Part shown: piece after piece, positions 1 to 8,696 of the stretch
Position numbering within the stretch: position 1 is the first letter of the stretch
Layout: every line of letters starts with the position of its first letter
Origin: Chryseomonas sp014190935
Lineage (GTDB): Bacteria; Pseudomonadota; Gammaproteobacteria; Pseudomonadales; Pseudomonadaceae
Length of the DNA: 64,000 nt
Assembly (NCBI RefSeq): GCF_014190935.1
Contig: NZ_JACHVV010000001.1
Coordinates: forward strand, 434,001-498,000
Direction: 5' to 3'
Notes under the pieces: generated by a model
Seen by the model: only the letters and a program-made list of their open reading frames with translations
The model's database searches: none
Told to the model about the DNA's origin: nothing
Translations under genes and position numbers: made by a program

Positions 1-27
1 GAACTGGTCGAGGCGGCGGTCGCCTGA
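1..27 (+). CDS. 3' end of an upstream coding sequence (partial)
   Basis: Nine codons are open from the window edge to a TGA at 25-27, encoding the tail ELVEAAVA. The stop lies 18 bases before the gnd start. The piece is too short to identify. It could be the end of a gene co-transcribed with gnd, or a chance open frame. Confidence 0.35.
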   Translation, partial: ELVEAAVA

Positions 28-45
28 CCTCAAGGAGTCATCAGC

Positions 46-1023
46 ATGCAATTGGGAATCATCGGACTGGGCCGCATGGGCGGCAACATCGCACGGCGTT
101 TGATGAAGCATGGGCATGAAGTCGCGGTCTATGATCGCAGTGCCGAAACCGTGGCCGGCCTCGGCAAGGAAGGCGCCATCACCGCCGATAGCCTGGATGA
201 CGTCATTGCCGCCCTGGCACAGCCGCGGGCCATCTGGGTCATGCTGCCGGCCGGCGCGCCGACCGAGCAGACTATCGCCGAGCTGGCCGACCGCCTGGCT
301 CCCGGTGACGTCATCATCGATGGCGGCAACAGCTACTACAAGGACGACATCCGTCGCGCCAAGACCCTGGCCGAGAAGGGCATCGACTATGTCGACGTCG
401 GCACCTCCGGTGGCGTCTGGGGCCTGGAACGCGGCTACTGCATGATGATCGGCGGCAAGTCCGAAGCCGTGGAGCGCCTGGAGCCCATCTTCGAGGCCCT
501 CGCTCCCGGCTACGGCAGCATCGAGCGGACCCGTGGCCGCAACGCCCCGGACGAGCGTGCCGAGCGTGGCTTCATCTTCACCGGTCCGGCCGGTTCGGGT
601 CACTTCGTCAAGATGGTGCACAACGGCATCGAATACGGCCTGATGCAGGCCTACGCCGAGGGCTTCGACATCCTCAAGATGAAGAACAGCGACAAGCTGC
701 CGGAAGACGAGCGTTTTGAGCTGGATCTGGCCGACATCGCCGAAGTCTGGCGCCGTGGCAGCGTGGTGTCCTCCTGGCTGCTGGACCTGACCGCCCAGGC
801 CCTGGCCGGCGACGTCGAGCTGGAGAAGTTCTCCGGTTCGGTGGCCGACAGCGGCGAAGGCCGCTGGACCATCGAGGCGGCCATCGAGGAAGCGGTGCCG
901 GTCAACGTCCTGTCCGCTGCCCTCTATGCACGCTTCCGTTCCCGCCAGCAAGCCACCTACGCCGACAAGCTGCTGTCGGCCATGCGCTTCGGCTTTGGCG
1001 GTCACGTCGAAATCCCGCAGTAA
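46..1023 (+). CDS. gnd: 6-phosphogluconate dehydrogenase, decarboxylating (short GndA type)
   Basis: Oxidises 6-phosphogluconate to ribulose 5-phosphate and CO2 in the oxidative pentose phosphate pathway (cytoplasm). The N-terminus is a Rossmann fold with GLGRMG at residues 7-12. The substrate stretch VGTSGGVWG lies near residue 120. The catalytic helix HFVKMVHNGIE at 186-196 supplies the expected Lys189 and Glu196. At 325 residues it belongs to the short, often NAD-preferring branch rather than the roughly 470-residue enterobacterial form. An AAGGAG site precedes the ATG. zwf follows after 83 bases on the same strand, which fits a joint operon. Cofactor preference cannot be settled by eye. 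Confidence 0.93.
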   Translation: MQLGIIGLGRMGGNIARRLMKHGHEVAVYDRSAETVAGLGKEGAITADSLDDVIAALAQPRAIWVMLPAGAPTEQTIAELADRLAPGDVIIDGGNSYYKDDIRRAKTLAEKGIDYVDVGTSGGVWGLERGYCMMIGGKSEAVERLEPIFEALAPGYGSIERTRGRNAPDERAERGFIFTGPAGSGHFVKMVHNGIEYGLMQAYAEGFDILKMKNSDKLPEDERFELDLADIAEVWRRGSVVSSWLLDLTAQALAGDVELEKFSGSVADSGEGRWTIEAAIEEAVPVNVLSAALYARFRSRQQATYADKLLSAMRFGFGGHVEIPQ

Positions 1024-1106
1024 AACCTCGGCCGTTCCCCTGTGGAGCGGCCACGGGCCGCGTCCCGGGGGACGGCATCAGCCGCCCTCGTGGATAAGGC
1101 CCTGTC

Positions 1107-2663
1107 ATGACCGATTCTCCTGCCGTTACCCCCAGCACCGCCGCCCAGGAGCGCCGCTCCTGCACCAAGGCACCGACCGCTCCGCCGGCCACGCTCTTTC
1201 TGTTCGGCGCCAACGGTGATCTGGTCAAGCGACTGTTGATCCCCTCGCTGTACAACCTCCTGCGTGACGGTCTGCTCGACGACCGCACCCAGATCATCGG
1301 CGTCGACCACAATCCCAACACCGACGAAGGTTTCGCCGAACGGCTGGAAGCCTTCATCCGCGACCAGGCCGAAGCCAAGGGCAAGTCCCGGGACGAGGCG
1401 CTGGATGCCGATTTGTGGGGCCAGCTGCGCGGGCGCATCCACTATCTGCAGGGCGACTTCCTCGAAGACGCCACCTACCAGGCGGTAGGCGAACGCATCG
1501 CCCAGGCTGACACCGACAACGCCGTCTTCTACCTGGCCACCGCCGCGCGTTTCTTTGGCGACGTCGCCGAGCGCCTAGGCAAGGCCGGCCTGCTGGCAGA
1601 GCGCGAAGACGCCTATCGCCGGCTGGTGGTGGAAAAGCCCTTCGGTGCCGACCTGGCCAGCGCCCAGGCGCTCAACCAGCGCCTGCTGGCGAACATGGAG
1701 GAAAAGCAGATCTATCGGATCGACCACTACCTGGGCAAGGAGACGGTGCAGAACATCCTGGTCAGCCGTTTTTCCAACGCCCTGTTCGAGTCGTTCTGGA
1801 ACAACCACTACATCGACCATGTGCAGATCACCGCGGCCGAGACCGTGGGCGTCGAGTCGCGTGGCGATTTCTACGAGAAGACCGGCACCCTGAGGGACAT
1901 GGTGCCCAACCACCTGTTCCAGCTGCTGGCCATGGTCGCCATGGAGCCGCCGGCGTCCTTCAACGCCACCTCGGTGCGTGACGAGAAGGCCAAGGTGGTC
2001 GGCGCCATCCGCCCCCAGACTACCGAAGAGGCCCTGGCCAATTCGGTACGTGGCCAGTACGCCGCCGGGACGATGAACAGCAAGCCCGTCAAAGGCTATC
2101 GCGAGGAAGAACGGGTCGATCCGCAGAGCCAGACCGAAACCTATGTGGCGCTCAAGCTGTTCGTCGACAACTGGCGCTGGGCCGGGGTGCCCTTCTACCT
2201 GCGCACTGGCAAGCGCCTGACCGCGCGCGATACCGAGATCGCCATCTGCTTCAAGCACGCGCCCTATGCCCAGTTCCGCGATACCAAGATCGACCGGATG
2301 CGGCCCAACTACCTGATCATCCAGATCCAGCCCGACGAAGGCATGTGGTTCGACTTCCACGCCAAGCGCCCGGGACCCCTGGTGGAGCTGGAAAACATCC
2401 GCATGGGCTTCGCCTACAGCGACTTCTTCGAGATGCAACCCTCCACCGGCTACGAAACCCTGATCTACGATTCCCTGATCGGCGACCAGACCCTGTTCCA
2501 GCGCGCCGACAACATCGAGAACGGCTGGCGCGCCGTGCAACCCTTCCTCGACGCCTGGCAACAGGGCGGCGCGGTGGAAAGCTACGCCGCGGGCAGTGCC
2601 GGTCCCGCCGGTGCCGATGAACTCCTGCAGAAGGACGGCCGCTCATGGCATCCGCTGACCTGA
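1107..2663 (+). CDS. zwf: Glucose-6-phosphate 1-dehydrogenase
   Basis: Oxidises glucose 6-phosphate to 6-phosphogluconolactone, feeding the Entner-Doudoroff and pentose phosphate routes. The NAD(P) motif GANGDLVKR starts at residue 34. The family signature RIDHYLGKE at 204-212 contains the catalytic His and substrate Lys. The length of 518 residues is slightly above the usual 490 because of an N-terminal extension rich in Ser, Thr and Ala before the Rossmann fold. The last 19 bases overlap the start of the HAD gene, indicating translational coupling. In characterised Pseudomonas one zwf copy is followed by pgl and eda; here neither is adjacent, so this resembles the gnd-linked second zwf copy. 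That comparison rests on known synteny, not on a search. Confidence 0.95.
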   Translation: MTDSPAVTPSTAAQERRSCTKAPTAPPATLFLFGANGDLVKRLLIPSLYNLLRDGLLDDRTQIIGVDHNPNTDEGFAERLEAFIRDQAEAKGKSRDEALDADLWGQLRGRIHYLQGDFLEDATYQAVGERIAQADTDNAVFYLATAARFFGDVAERLGKAGLLAEREDAYRRLVVEKPFGADLASAQALNQRLLANMEEKQIYRIDHYLGKETVQNILVSRFSNALFESFWNNHYIDHVQITAAETVGVESRGDFYEKTGTLRDMVPNHLFQLLAMVAMEPPASFNATSVRDEKAKVVGAIRPQTTEEALANSVRGQYAAGTMNSKPVKGYREEERVDPQSQTETYVALKLFVDNWRWAGVPFYLRTGKRLTARDTEIAICFKHAPYAQFRDTKIDRMRPNYLIIQIQPDEGMWFDFHAKRPGPLVELENIRMGFAYSDFFEMQPSTGYETLIYDSLIGDQTLFQRADNIENGWRAVQPFLDAWQQGGAVESYAAGSAGPAGADELLQKDGRSWHPLT

Positions 2664-3463
2664 TCCCCATCGACCTGCTGGTGTCGGATATCGACGGCAC
2701 CCTGGTGCGTGACGACAAGAGCCTGAGCGAGGCGGTGATCGCTGCCGTCAAGCGACTGCAGGCGGCCGGCAAGGCCATTACCCTGGTCAGCAGCCGCCCG
2801 CCGCGGGCGCTGCTGCCGCTGGTGCGGCAACTGGACATCCACCAGGCGGTGGCCGGTTTCAACGGCGGCAACCTGGTGGAGGCGGACGGCACCCTAATCC
2901 GCGCCCACCGCCTGGCCGAGCAGGTGACGCGCCAGGTGCTGGAGCGCCTGGACCGCGAGGCCTTCGAAGTCTGGCTGTTTGCTGACGATCTCTGGCTGAC
3001 CCGCGATGGGCAGGGGACCTATGTGCCGCGCGAGACCCGGGCGCTGGGCTATGGACCCACCGTAGTGGAGTCCTTCGAACCCTATCTGGATCGCGTCGAC
3101 AAGATCGTCGCCGCCGGTGACGATCACGCGGGCCTCGAAGCCCTGGAGGGCGAGCTGGGCGAGCGGTTGGGAGAGGGCGCCACGGTATTGCGCTCCCAGC
3201 TCTATTACCTCGACATCACCCACCCCAAGGCCAACAAGGGCGACGCCCTGATCGAGCTGGCCCAGGCTGCGGGCGTACCCGTGGCGCGCACTGCGGCCAT
3301 TGGCGATGGCAGCAACGACGTGCCCATGTTTCGCCAGGCGGGCCTCGCCATCGCCATGGGCCAGGCCGGCGCGGGGGTACGGGAAGCCGCGGACCGGGTG
3401 ACGGTCAGCAACCAAGAAGATGGCCTGGCCCAGGCCATCGATCGGTGGATCCTGGGGACCTGA
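2645..3463 (+). CDS. Cof-type HAD-IIB family sugar-phosphate phosphatase
   Basis: Haloacid dehalogenase superfamily hydrolase of the Cof subfamily, 272 residues. Motif I is DIDGT with nucleophile Asp15 and acid/base Asp17. Motif IV is GDGSND at 220-225, followed by the typical stretch AIAMGQAG that ends Cof proteins. Family members dephosphorylate sugar phosphates and similar small metabolites. The start lies inside the 3' end of zwf, 19 bases before the zwf stop, so it is expected to be made together with the two pentose phosphate enzymes. A substrate among hexose or pentose phosphates is likely but unproven. The pgl gene that might be expected here is absent. Confidence 0.85.
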   Translation: MASADLIPIDLLVSDIDGTLVRDDKSLSEAVIAAVKRLQAAGKAITLVSSRPPRALLPLVRQLDIHQAVAGFNGGNLVEADGTLIRAHRLAEQVTRQVLERLDREAFEVWLFADDLWLTRDGQGTYVPRETRALGYGPTVVESFEPYLDRVDKIVAAGDDHAGLEALEGELGERLGEGATVLRSQLYYLDITHPKANKGDALIELAQAAGVPVARTAAIGDGSNDVPMFRQAGLAIAMGQAGAGVREAADRVTVSNQEDGLAQAIDRWILGT

Positions 3464-3474
3464 TGGTGGGTGCT

Positions 3475-3616
3475 GTTGGGCTTCGCTGCGCTCAACCCAA
3501 CCTACAGGACGCGTAGGTTGGGTTGAGGCGGCCCCATCGCCGAAGCCCAACAGGTCTGCCTTCCCACCAGGTGGAAAATGCTGCGCCGTTTTCCACGCTA
3601 CGGCCTAGCAGGTGAT
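3475..3616. repeat. Composite palindromic intergenic repeat, copy 1
   Basis: A unit of about 142 bases built from nested inverted repeats. The outer arms GTTGGGCTTCG (3475-3485) and CGAAGCCCAAC (3541-3551) enclose a perfect 15-base stem, CTCAACCCAACCTAC (3491-3505) with GTAGGTTGGGTTGAG (3513-3527). A second hairpin follows, with arms GTGGAAAA (3571-3578) and TTTTCCAC (3589-3596). It occupies most of a 348-base gap (3464-3811) that holds no convincing gene. Confidence 0.85.
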
Positions 3617-3757
3617 GTTGGGCTTCGCTGCGCTCAACCAACCTACAGGGTGCGTAGGTTGGGTTGAGGCGGCTCCATCGTCGAAGCCCAACAGGTCTGC
3701 CTTCGCACCAAGTGGAAAAGACTGCGCCGTTTTCCATGCTACGCGGTGGCAGGCGGG
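3617..3757. repeat. Composite palindromic intergenic repeat, copy 2
   Basis: A direct tandem copy of the preceding unit, offset by 142 bases, with scattered substitutions. The outer arms and both internal hairpins are kept. One stem has lost a C (CTCAACCAACCTAC at 3632-3645 opposite GTAGGTTGGGTTGAG at 3654-3668). The paired changes suggest a relatively recent duplication of a dispersed palindromic element. Confidence 0.82.
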
Positions 3758-3761
3758 CGCC

Positions 3762-3794
3762 CCCTCTCCCTCCGGGAGAGGGTCAGGGTGAGGG
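3762..3794. repeat. Short dispersed palindrome (CCCTCTCCC / GGGAGAGGG)
   Basis: A perfect 9-base stem, CCCTCTCCC (3762-3770) with GGGAGAGGG (3774-3782), is followed by TCAGGGTGAGGG. This block resembles an intergenic repeat family known from many Pseudomonas and Xanthomonas genomes. It lies just past the tandem unit and before the LysR stop codon at 3812. It could act as a bidirectional transcription barrier between the HAD gene and the convergent LysR gene. Confidence 0.7.
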
Positions 3795-3811
3795 CCACCC
3801 AAAACCCCGCG

Positions 3812-4714
3812 CTACCCCTCCTTCTGCTCCCGAAATCCCCGCACATGCTCCACCAGTGCCCGCAGCTTGGGCGCCAGGTTGTGGCGGTTCGGATAATAGA
3901 GATAGAAGCCGGGAAAGGGCGGCAGATAGTCGTCCAGCACCCGCTCCAGTTCGCCCCGCGCCAGATAGGGACGGAAGGTGTCCTCCATGCCGAAGGTGAT
4001 GCCGCCACCGGCCAGGGCGGTGCGCACCATCAGCAGCATGTCGTTGGTGGTGATCCGCGGCGCGACGGCCACGTCGAAGGCGCGGCCGTTCTCGCTGAAT
4101 TCCCAGCGCCAGGGCGCCACCTCCGGGGCCGGACGCCAGCCGATGCAGCGGTGGTCCGCCAGGTCACGCGGGTGCCGGGGCCGGCCATGCAGGGCGAAAT
4201 AACCGGGGGTCGCCACGGCCACTTCGCGCTGCGGTCCGGTCACCGGGATGGCGATCATGTCCTGCTCGATCACCTCGCCCAGCCGTACGCCGGCATCGAA
4301 ACCACGCGCGACGATATCAAATTCCTCGTCGGTGACGGTGATGTCCAGGGTCACCTCCGGATAGGCCTCGATGAAGCTGGCCAGCAGCGGCCCATCGAGA
4401 AAGCGCTCGGCGATGGAGGTGACCGCCACCCGCAACAATCCGCGCGGCGGGCCGGCATGGCTGGCGTCTTCCAGGGCGCCCAGCAGACCAGCGAGGGGCC
4501 CGGCAATCTGCCGCTGCAGGCGTTCGCCAGCCTCGGTCAGACGCACGCTGCGGGTGGTGCGCTGTACCAGCGAGCTGCCCAGTTCGTCTTCCAGGCGGCG
4601 GATGGCCTGGCTGACCGCAGAGCGGCTGACGCCCAGGCGATCGGCCGCCACGCGGAAATTCTCGGCCGTGGCCACCACGACAAAGACCTTGAGCAGATTC
4701 AGATCGGTTGGCAT
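3812..4714 (-). CDS. LysR family transcriptional regulator
   Basis: A 300-residue regulator with the N-terminal winged helix-turn-helix at about residues 3-62 (NLLKVFVVVATAENFRVAA, then SRSAVSQAIRRLEDELG) and a C-terminal periplasmic-binding-like effector domain. It diverges from the short-chain dehydrogenase that starts at 4862, with a 147-base shared promoter region. That arrangement usually means the LysR protein controls its divergent neighbour and itself. The effector is unknown. The C-terminal motif FPGFYLYYPNR is typical of LysR proteins next to small oxidoreductase genes. Confidence 0.9.
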   Translation of the reverse strand: MPTDLNLLKVFVVVATAENFRVAADRLGVSRSAVSQAIRRLEDELGSSLVQRTTRSVRLTEAGERLQRQIAGPLAGLLGALEDASHAGPPRGLLRVAVTSIAERFLDGPLLASFIEAYPEVTLDITVTDEEFDIVARGFDAGVRLGEVIEQDMIAIPVTGPQREVAVATPGYFALHGRPRHPRDLADHRCIGWRPAPEVAPWRWEFSENGRAFDVAVAPRITTNDMLLMVRTALAGGGITFGMEDTFRPYLARGELERVLDDYLPPFPGFYLYYPNRHNLAPKLRALVEHVRGFREQKEG

Positions 4715-4861
4715 TGGTAAGTCCGGCTAACCATGGCAGTCAGGACAGGAGGAGTTATCACGACAATGGCCGCTCGCTAAGGTGGTGGCAAGCCTGGAAG
4801 GGCACGCAGCCGACCAGCAGATCGCCCAGGCAATCCACCCCAATTCGAGAGGAAACACTCC

Positions 4862-5590
4862 ATGGCTATCGACAAGGTCGTACTCATCACCGGCGCTTCC
4901 AGTGGCATAGGCGCGGGCATCGCGCGCGAACTGGGCGCGGCCGGTTGCAAGCTCCTACTCGGCGCCCGCCGCAGCGAACGGCTGGAAGCCCTGGCGGCCG
5001 AGATCAACGCCGCGGGTGGCGAGGCCGCCTGTCTCCGGCTGGACGTCACCGATGGCGCCGACGTGGCCGCCTTCGCCCAGGCGGCGCGCGAGCGCTGGGG
5101 GCGGGTGGACGTCATCGTCAACAACGCGGGGATCATGCCGCTATCACCAATGGCCTCGCTCAAGACCTCAGAATGGATGCAGATGGTCGACGTCAACATC
5201 AAGGGCGTGCTCAACGGCATCGCCGCGGTGCTGCCGGAATTCACCGCCCGCGGCGCCGGGCACATCATCAACCTGGGCTCCATCGGTGCGCTGTCGGTGG
5301 TGCCCACGGCGGCGGTTTATTGCGCCACCAAGCACGCGGTGCGGGCGATCTCCGAGGGATTGCGCCAGGAGCGCGACGATCTGCGGGTCACCTGCATCCA
5401 TCCGGGCGTGGTGGAAAGCGAGTTGGCTTCCACCATCACCGATCCTGCGGCGCGGGCGATGATGGACGACTATCGTGCCATCGCCCTGCAACCCGACGCC
5501 ATCGGCCGCGCGGTGCGCTATGCCGTCGAGCAGCCGGACGACGTGGACGTCAACGAGATCGTCGTCCGCCCGACCCGCAGCGCCAACTAG
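4862..5590 (+). CDS. SDR family NAD(P)-dependent oxidoreductase
   Basis: A classical short-chain dehydrogenase/reductase of 242 residues. The cofactor motif TGASSGIG lies at residues 10-17, NNAG in the middle of the fold, and the catalytic pair in YCATK has Tyr153 and Lys157. The ending VNEIVVRPT matches the YdfG/oxidoreductase-like branch. A GAGAGG ribosome site lies 8 bases before the ATG. The gene diverges from one LysR gene and overlaps the stop of a second, convergent LysR gene by 4 bases. The substrate is unknown. Confidence 0.88.
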   Translation: MAIDKVVLITGASSGIGAGIARELGAAGCKLLLGARRSERLEALAAEINAAGGEAACLRLDVTDGADVAAFAQAARERWGRVDVIVNNAGIMPLSPMASLKTSEWMQMVDVNIKGVLNGIAAVLPEFTARGAGHIINLGSIGALSVVPTAAVYCATKHAVRAISEGLRQERDDLRVTCIHPGVVESELASTITDPAARAMMDDYRAIALQPDAIGRAVRYAVEQPDDVDVNEIVVRPTRSAN

Positions 5591-6507
5591 ACGGTCTCGG
5601 CCAGGGCTTCGAGAAAGCGCTCCAGCACCAGATTCGGTCGCCGGCCCTTGCGGGTGACGGCGGCCAGGGTGGTGTCGAAGTGGAAGCGCTCGGGATTCAG
5701 GGCGCGCAACTGGCCCTGGGCCACCCAGGGTTGTGCGACATGGTCGGGCAGGTAGCCGATGTAGCAGCCGGTGAGGATGAGAAAGGCCACGCCTTCGCGA
5801 TCCGAGGCCCGCGCCGTGCAGTTCAGCGCGGCATGGCGCTCATGGCCGTCCTGGTTGAGGAGATGATTGGGGCCGACGGCGTCCTGGGCGGCCAGGCGGT
5901 CTTCGTCCAGCGCCGCGTCGGCCACCTCGAACAACGGATGGCTGCGGCTGCAATAGAGCAGGGCGCGCTCTTCATAGAGCGGCAGGTAGTCCAGCCCGGC
6001 CAGGGCATTGATCAGCGGCAGTACGCCCAGGTGCAGGTGGCCGTCGAGCACGCCGGTCTCGATCTCGCCGGGCAGGGTCATGCCGATGTTGACCACCACC
6101 CCCGGCGCGGCGCGCTTGAGCGCGGCCAGGGCATGGGTGATGCGCATGCGCGGCTGGGTCACCAAGTTGTTGATGATGCCCAGGTTCAGCTCGCCACGCA
6201 GGTGCTGGTGCAGCTGGTTGACCTCGCTGCGAAAGCCTTCCAGGGCGGCGAACAGCGACTGGCTGGCCTTGAGCACCTCGCGGCCTTCGTCGGTCAGGGA
6301 GAAACCGGCGCGCCCGCGCTGGCAGAGGCGCATGCCCAGGCGCTTTTCCAGGTCGTTCATGTGCAGGCTGATGGCCGAACGGGTGATGCCCAGCCGGCCT
6401 TCGGCGGCGGTGAAGCTGCCGCATTCCACCACGGTCTTGAACAGTCGCAGCAGGCGGATCTCGAAATCGCCGACCTGGGCGAGCAGGGCCTTGCGCGTCG
6501 TCTTCAT
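5587..6507 (-). CDS. LysR family transcriptional regulator
   Basis: The start was placed at the ATG giving MKTTRKALLAQVGDFEIRL (306 residues). An upstream in-frame extension to 6666 has no LysR similarity and was rejected. The winged helix-turn-helix spans about residues 12-75, with the SAISLHMNDLEKRLG recognition segment. The rest is the effector-binding domain. The gene converges on the short-chain dehydrogenase with 3' ends overlapping by 4 bases. The next gene upstream is the acyltransferase, whose stop lies 62 bases beyond this start on the same strand. The target is unknown. Confidence 0.88.
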   Translation of the reverse strand: MKTTRKALLAQVGDFEIRLLRLFKTVVECGSFTAAEGRLGITRSAISLHMNDLEKRLGMRLCQRGRAGFSLTDEGREVLKASQSLFAALEGFRSEVNQLHQHLRGELNLGIINNLVTQPRMRITHALAALKRAAPGVVVNIGMTLPGEIETGVLDGHLHLGVLPLINALAGLDYLPLYEERALLYCSRSHPLFEVADAALDEDRLAAQDAVGPNHLLNQDGHERHAALNCTARASDREGVAFLILTGCYIGYLPDHVAQPWVAQGQLRALNPERFHFDTTLAAVTRKGRRPNLVLERFLEALAETV

Positions 6508-6569
6508 GGCTGCCACCGCAAATGCGGGACAGCATAAGGCGCCGTCGGAAGCGGCGCCAGCGACCGGCT

Positions 6570-7568
6570 TCAGGCGCCGATCAGTACCCGGCTGCGCTGC
6601 CGGGTGACCTGCTTGACCAGCCAGACCGCGGCGATGCAGCAGAGCAGGGTGATCAGCGTCAGGCACAGGCGGGTGCCCAGGTACTGGGCGAAGTTCTGCT
6701 CACCGAGCAGGCGACCCAGCACGCGATAGGCGCCGGCGAGATAGCCGTGCAGGAAGTAGATGGCGAAGCTGTAGGCGCCCAGCAGGGCCATGCCCCTGGT
6801 CAGGCGGCCCTCGGCGTATCCGGGCGCCTTGACCCTCTGGCTGAAGACGGCGAACAGCAGCAGGCACAGCGCCAGTTTCTGCAGCCCGTAGAAGGCGCTG
6901 TCGAGCACTGCCGCGCCGCTCAGCAGCACCAGGGCCGCCAGCAGCCAGTAACGCGCCTGGGGCCGTTGCAGCCGCTCGCGCTGCTCGCAGGCCAGCATGC
7001 CGCAGAGGTAGATCGGCAGAAAATGCAGTGCCGCCAGCAGCGGATCGGCATCGTTGGCCGGGCGATCGGACACCAGGAAATACAGCAGGCCGACCATGGT
7101 CGCCGCGGGCAGCAGGCCACGCTCGACGATCCACTCCAGGACCGGCGCGAGCAGGAAGATCAGCGTCAGCGCCGGGATGAACCACAGCGGACCCAGGTGG
7201 GCGCCAGTGGCCAGCAGCAGGGCGGTCTGGGCGAAGGGCGGCCAGTCATGGAAGGCGTTCATGTCGATCCACTCGTGTTCCTGCTTGAGTCCGGAGACAT
7301 AGAGCAGCACGGCGGGGATCGAGATCAGCAGATAGGGGAGGATGACGTTCTGCAGCTTCTTGCCCAGATAGACCTGGTAGCTGTACTTGCCGAGGTTGTA
7401 GCGAAAGAAGAAACCCGAGAGCGCGACGAAGATGCAGGTGGTTTCCAGCGACAGCAGGTTCAGGGCGATCTGCTGGTGTTCGGTGGTCTGGTAGCTGCCC
7501 ACGGTCATGTGGTGGAAAACGATGAGAACGGCCGCCAGGCCGCGGATCCAGTTGAGCTGAATCAGCAT
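6570..7568 (-). CDS. Acyltransferase 3 family integral membrane protein
   Basis: A 332-residue protein with about ten hydrophobic membrane segments. It starts with MLIQLNWIRGLAAVLIVFHH, which carries the R...H motif of the acyltransferase-3 (OafA/YrhL) family. Members O-acetylate or O-succinylate surface polysaccharides, glucans or antibiotics at the inner membrane. There is no C-terminal SGNH domain. The gene stands alone, far from the O-antigen genes at 38-46 kb. Its acceptor is therefore open. Confidence 0.82.
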   Translation of the reverse strand: MLIQLNWIRGLAAVLIVFHHMTVGSYQTTEHQQIALNLLSLETTCIFVALSGFFFRYNLGKYSYQVYLGKKLQNVILPYLLISIPAVLLYVSGLKQEHEWIDMNAFHDWPPFAQTALLLATGAHLGPLWFIPALTLIFLLAPVLEWIVERGLLPAATMVGLLYFLVSDRPANDADPLLAALHFLPIYLCGMLACEQRERLQRPQARYWLLAALVLLSGAAVLDSAFYGLQKLALCLLLFAVFSQRVKAPGYAEGRLTRGMALLGAYSFAIYFLHGYLAGAYRVLGRLLGEQNFAQYLGTRLCLTLITLLCCIAAVWLVKQVTRQRSRVLIGA

Positions 7569-7929
7569 GGGGGAGGTTTCCTTGAGGAATAGGTAAACCG
7601 CGCGCTCTGCCTCGGAGGAGGGGCACGGGTTCGCAAAAGCGGAAAGTTGGGTACGCGGCAGAGACGGCGGACAGGCTACCGCGCCCGGCTGGACTACGCG
7701 CCGGGAAAAGAGGTGAGGCGAGGGGGCCTCGGCGCCACGGGACTACGGTGGCAGGCGGCCAGCTTAAAGTGTTTCAGGCAAGTTACTGATTGCTAATCAA
7801 TTTTATTGTTTTCAAGATGTTTCTGAAGGTCTTGGTTGGCATGTTCCATGACCTCTAGCACAGGGGTTTGCCCGCTCAGGAGTCGAAGCTGACGTTGCGT
7901 CTGACAGGCATGTTAAGCAGGGCTCTCTG
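7569..7929. other. 361-base gap upstream of the acyltransferase, no gene seen
   Basis: No convincing coding frame on either strand. The part at about 7765-7860 is AT-rich compared with its surroundings, including a run around ATTGCTAATCAATTTTATTG. It probably holds the promoter of the minus-strand acyltransferase. On the minus strand TTGAAA (7811-7816) could be a -35 element, but a good -10 at standard spacing is not clear. The GntR gene ends at 7930. Confidence 0.45.
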
Positions 7930-8637
7930 CTAGCCGACCGCCATGCCGCGCAACAGATCCTGTTCGAGAAAGCTGAGAAAGCGCTGGCGAAACAGCATGG
8001 TGTGCTCGTGGGCCGCGGCTTCGGCCTCGTCGCCGTCCTGGTGTTCGATGGCGGCGACGATACGGTCGTGGTCGCGCCCGAGCCGGGTGGAGCCAGCGCT
8101 GTTCATGATGTAGTCGAAGTGCAGATGCAGCAGCCGCTGGCCTTCGCCCAGCAGCCGGTCGTAGCTGGCAGTGAGATAGGCATTCTTGCCGGCACGGGCG
8201 ATTTCCAGATGGAAGGCCTTGTTCAGTTCCGACATGGCCTGGAAGTCACCGCTGGCGACCGCGTCCAGGTAGCGCGCGTCCGCCTGCTTGATCAGGTCCA
8301 GCTCGCGTGGCGTCCGCCGGATGGCAGCCAGGCGGGTTACCGCGCGCTGCAGCAGGTCCAGCGCGGACACGTAGTTTGGAAATTCCTCTATTTCGAACGG
8401 CGTCACCAGCAGGGTGCGATTGGGCAGGATGGTGACCAGGCCCTCGCTCGCCAGGCGCGCCAGGGCGTCGCGGACTGGCGAGCGTGACAGCCCGAACTGG
8501 GTCGCCAGCGATGTTTCATCCAGGGGCATACCTGGCTTTAGTTGCAGGGTGAGGATCTGGCGACGCAGTTCCTCGTAGATGTAACGTCCGCCGTGACGGC
8601 GGGCGGCAACAGCAGGATCAGCGTCTTTTGCAGCCAT
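7930..8637 (-). CDS. GntR family regulator with FCD domain (hydroxyproline operon)
   Basis: A 235-residue regulator of the FadR subgroup. The N-terminal helix-turn-helix covers about residues 15-75 (YIYEELRRQILTLQLKPG, then SRSPVRDALARLASEG), and an all-helical FCD ligand domain follows. I chose the ATG at 8637; a GTG five codons upstream (8652) is an alternative, and neither has a strong ribosome site. It is the last gene of the minus-strand hydroxyproline operon, 59 bases after the proline-racemase paralogue, so it is probably the local repressor. FCD regulators typically sense a small carboxylic acid, here perhaps hydroxyproline or a pathway intermediate. Confidence 0.87.
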   Translation of the reverse strand: MAAKDADPAVAARRHGGRYIYEELRRQILTLQLKPGMPLDETSLATQFGLSRSPVRDALARLASEGLVTILPNRTLLVTPFEIEEFPNYVSALDLLQRAVTRLAAIRRTPRELDLIKQADARYLDAVASGDFQAMSELNKAFHLEIARAGKNAYLTASYDRLLGEGQRLLHLHFDYIMNSAGSTRLGRDHDRIVAAIEHQDGDEAEAAAHEHTMLFRQRFLSFLEQDLLRGMAVG

Positions 8638-8696
8638 CGAGGAAGTCTTCACGCTCGGAGGTTGAGAGGGGGCAGTCTAGCATCGCGCCTGTCGCG

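Noticed and set aside
3475..3757. Tandem repeats considered as a CRISPR array
   Set aside because: Only two units of about 142 bases, no short repeat-spacer pattern and no cas genes.
5591..6666. Longer start for the second LysR gene (6666)
   Set aside because: The extra 53 codons precede the conserved helix-turn-helix, overlap the acyltransferase end and lack family similarity.
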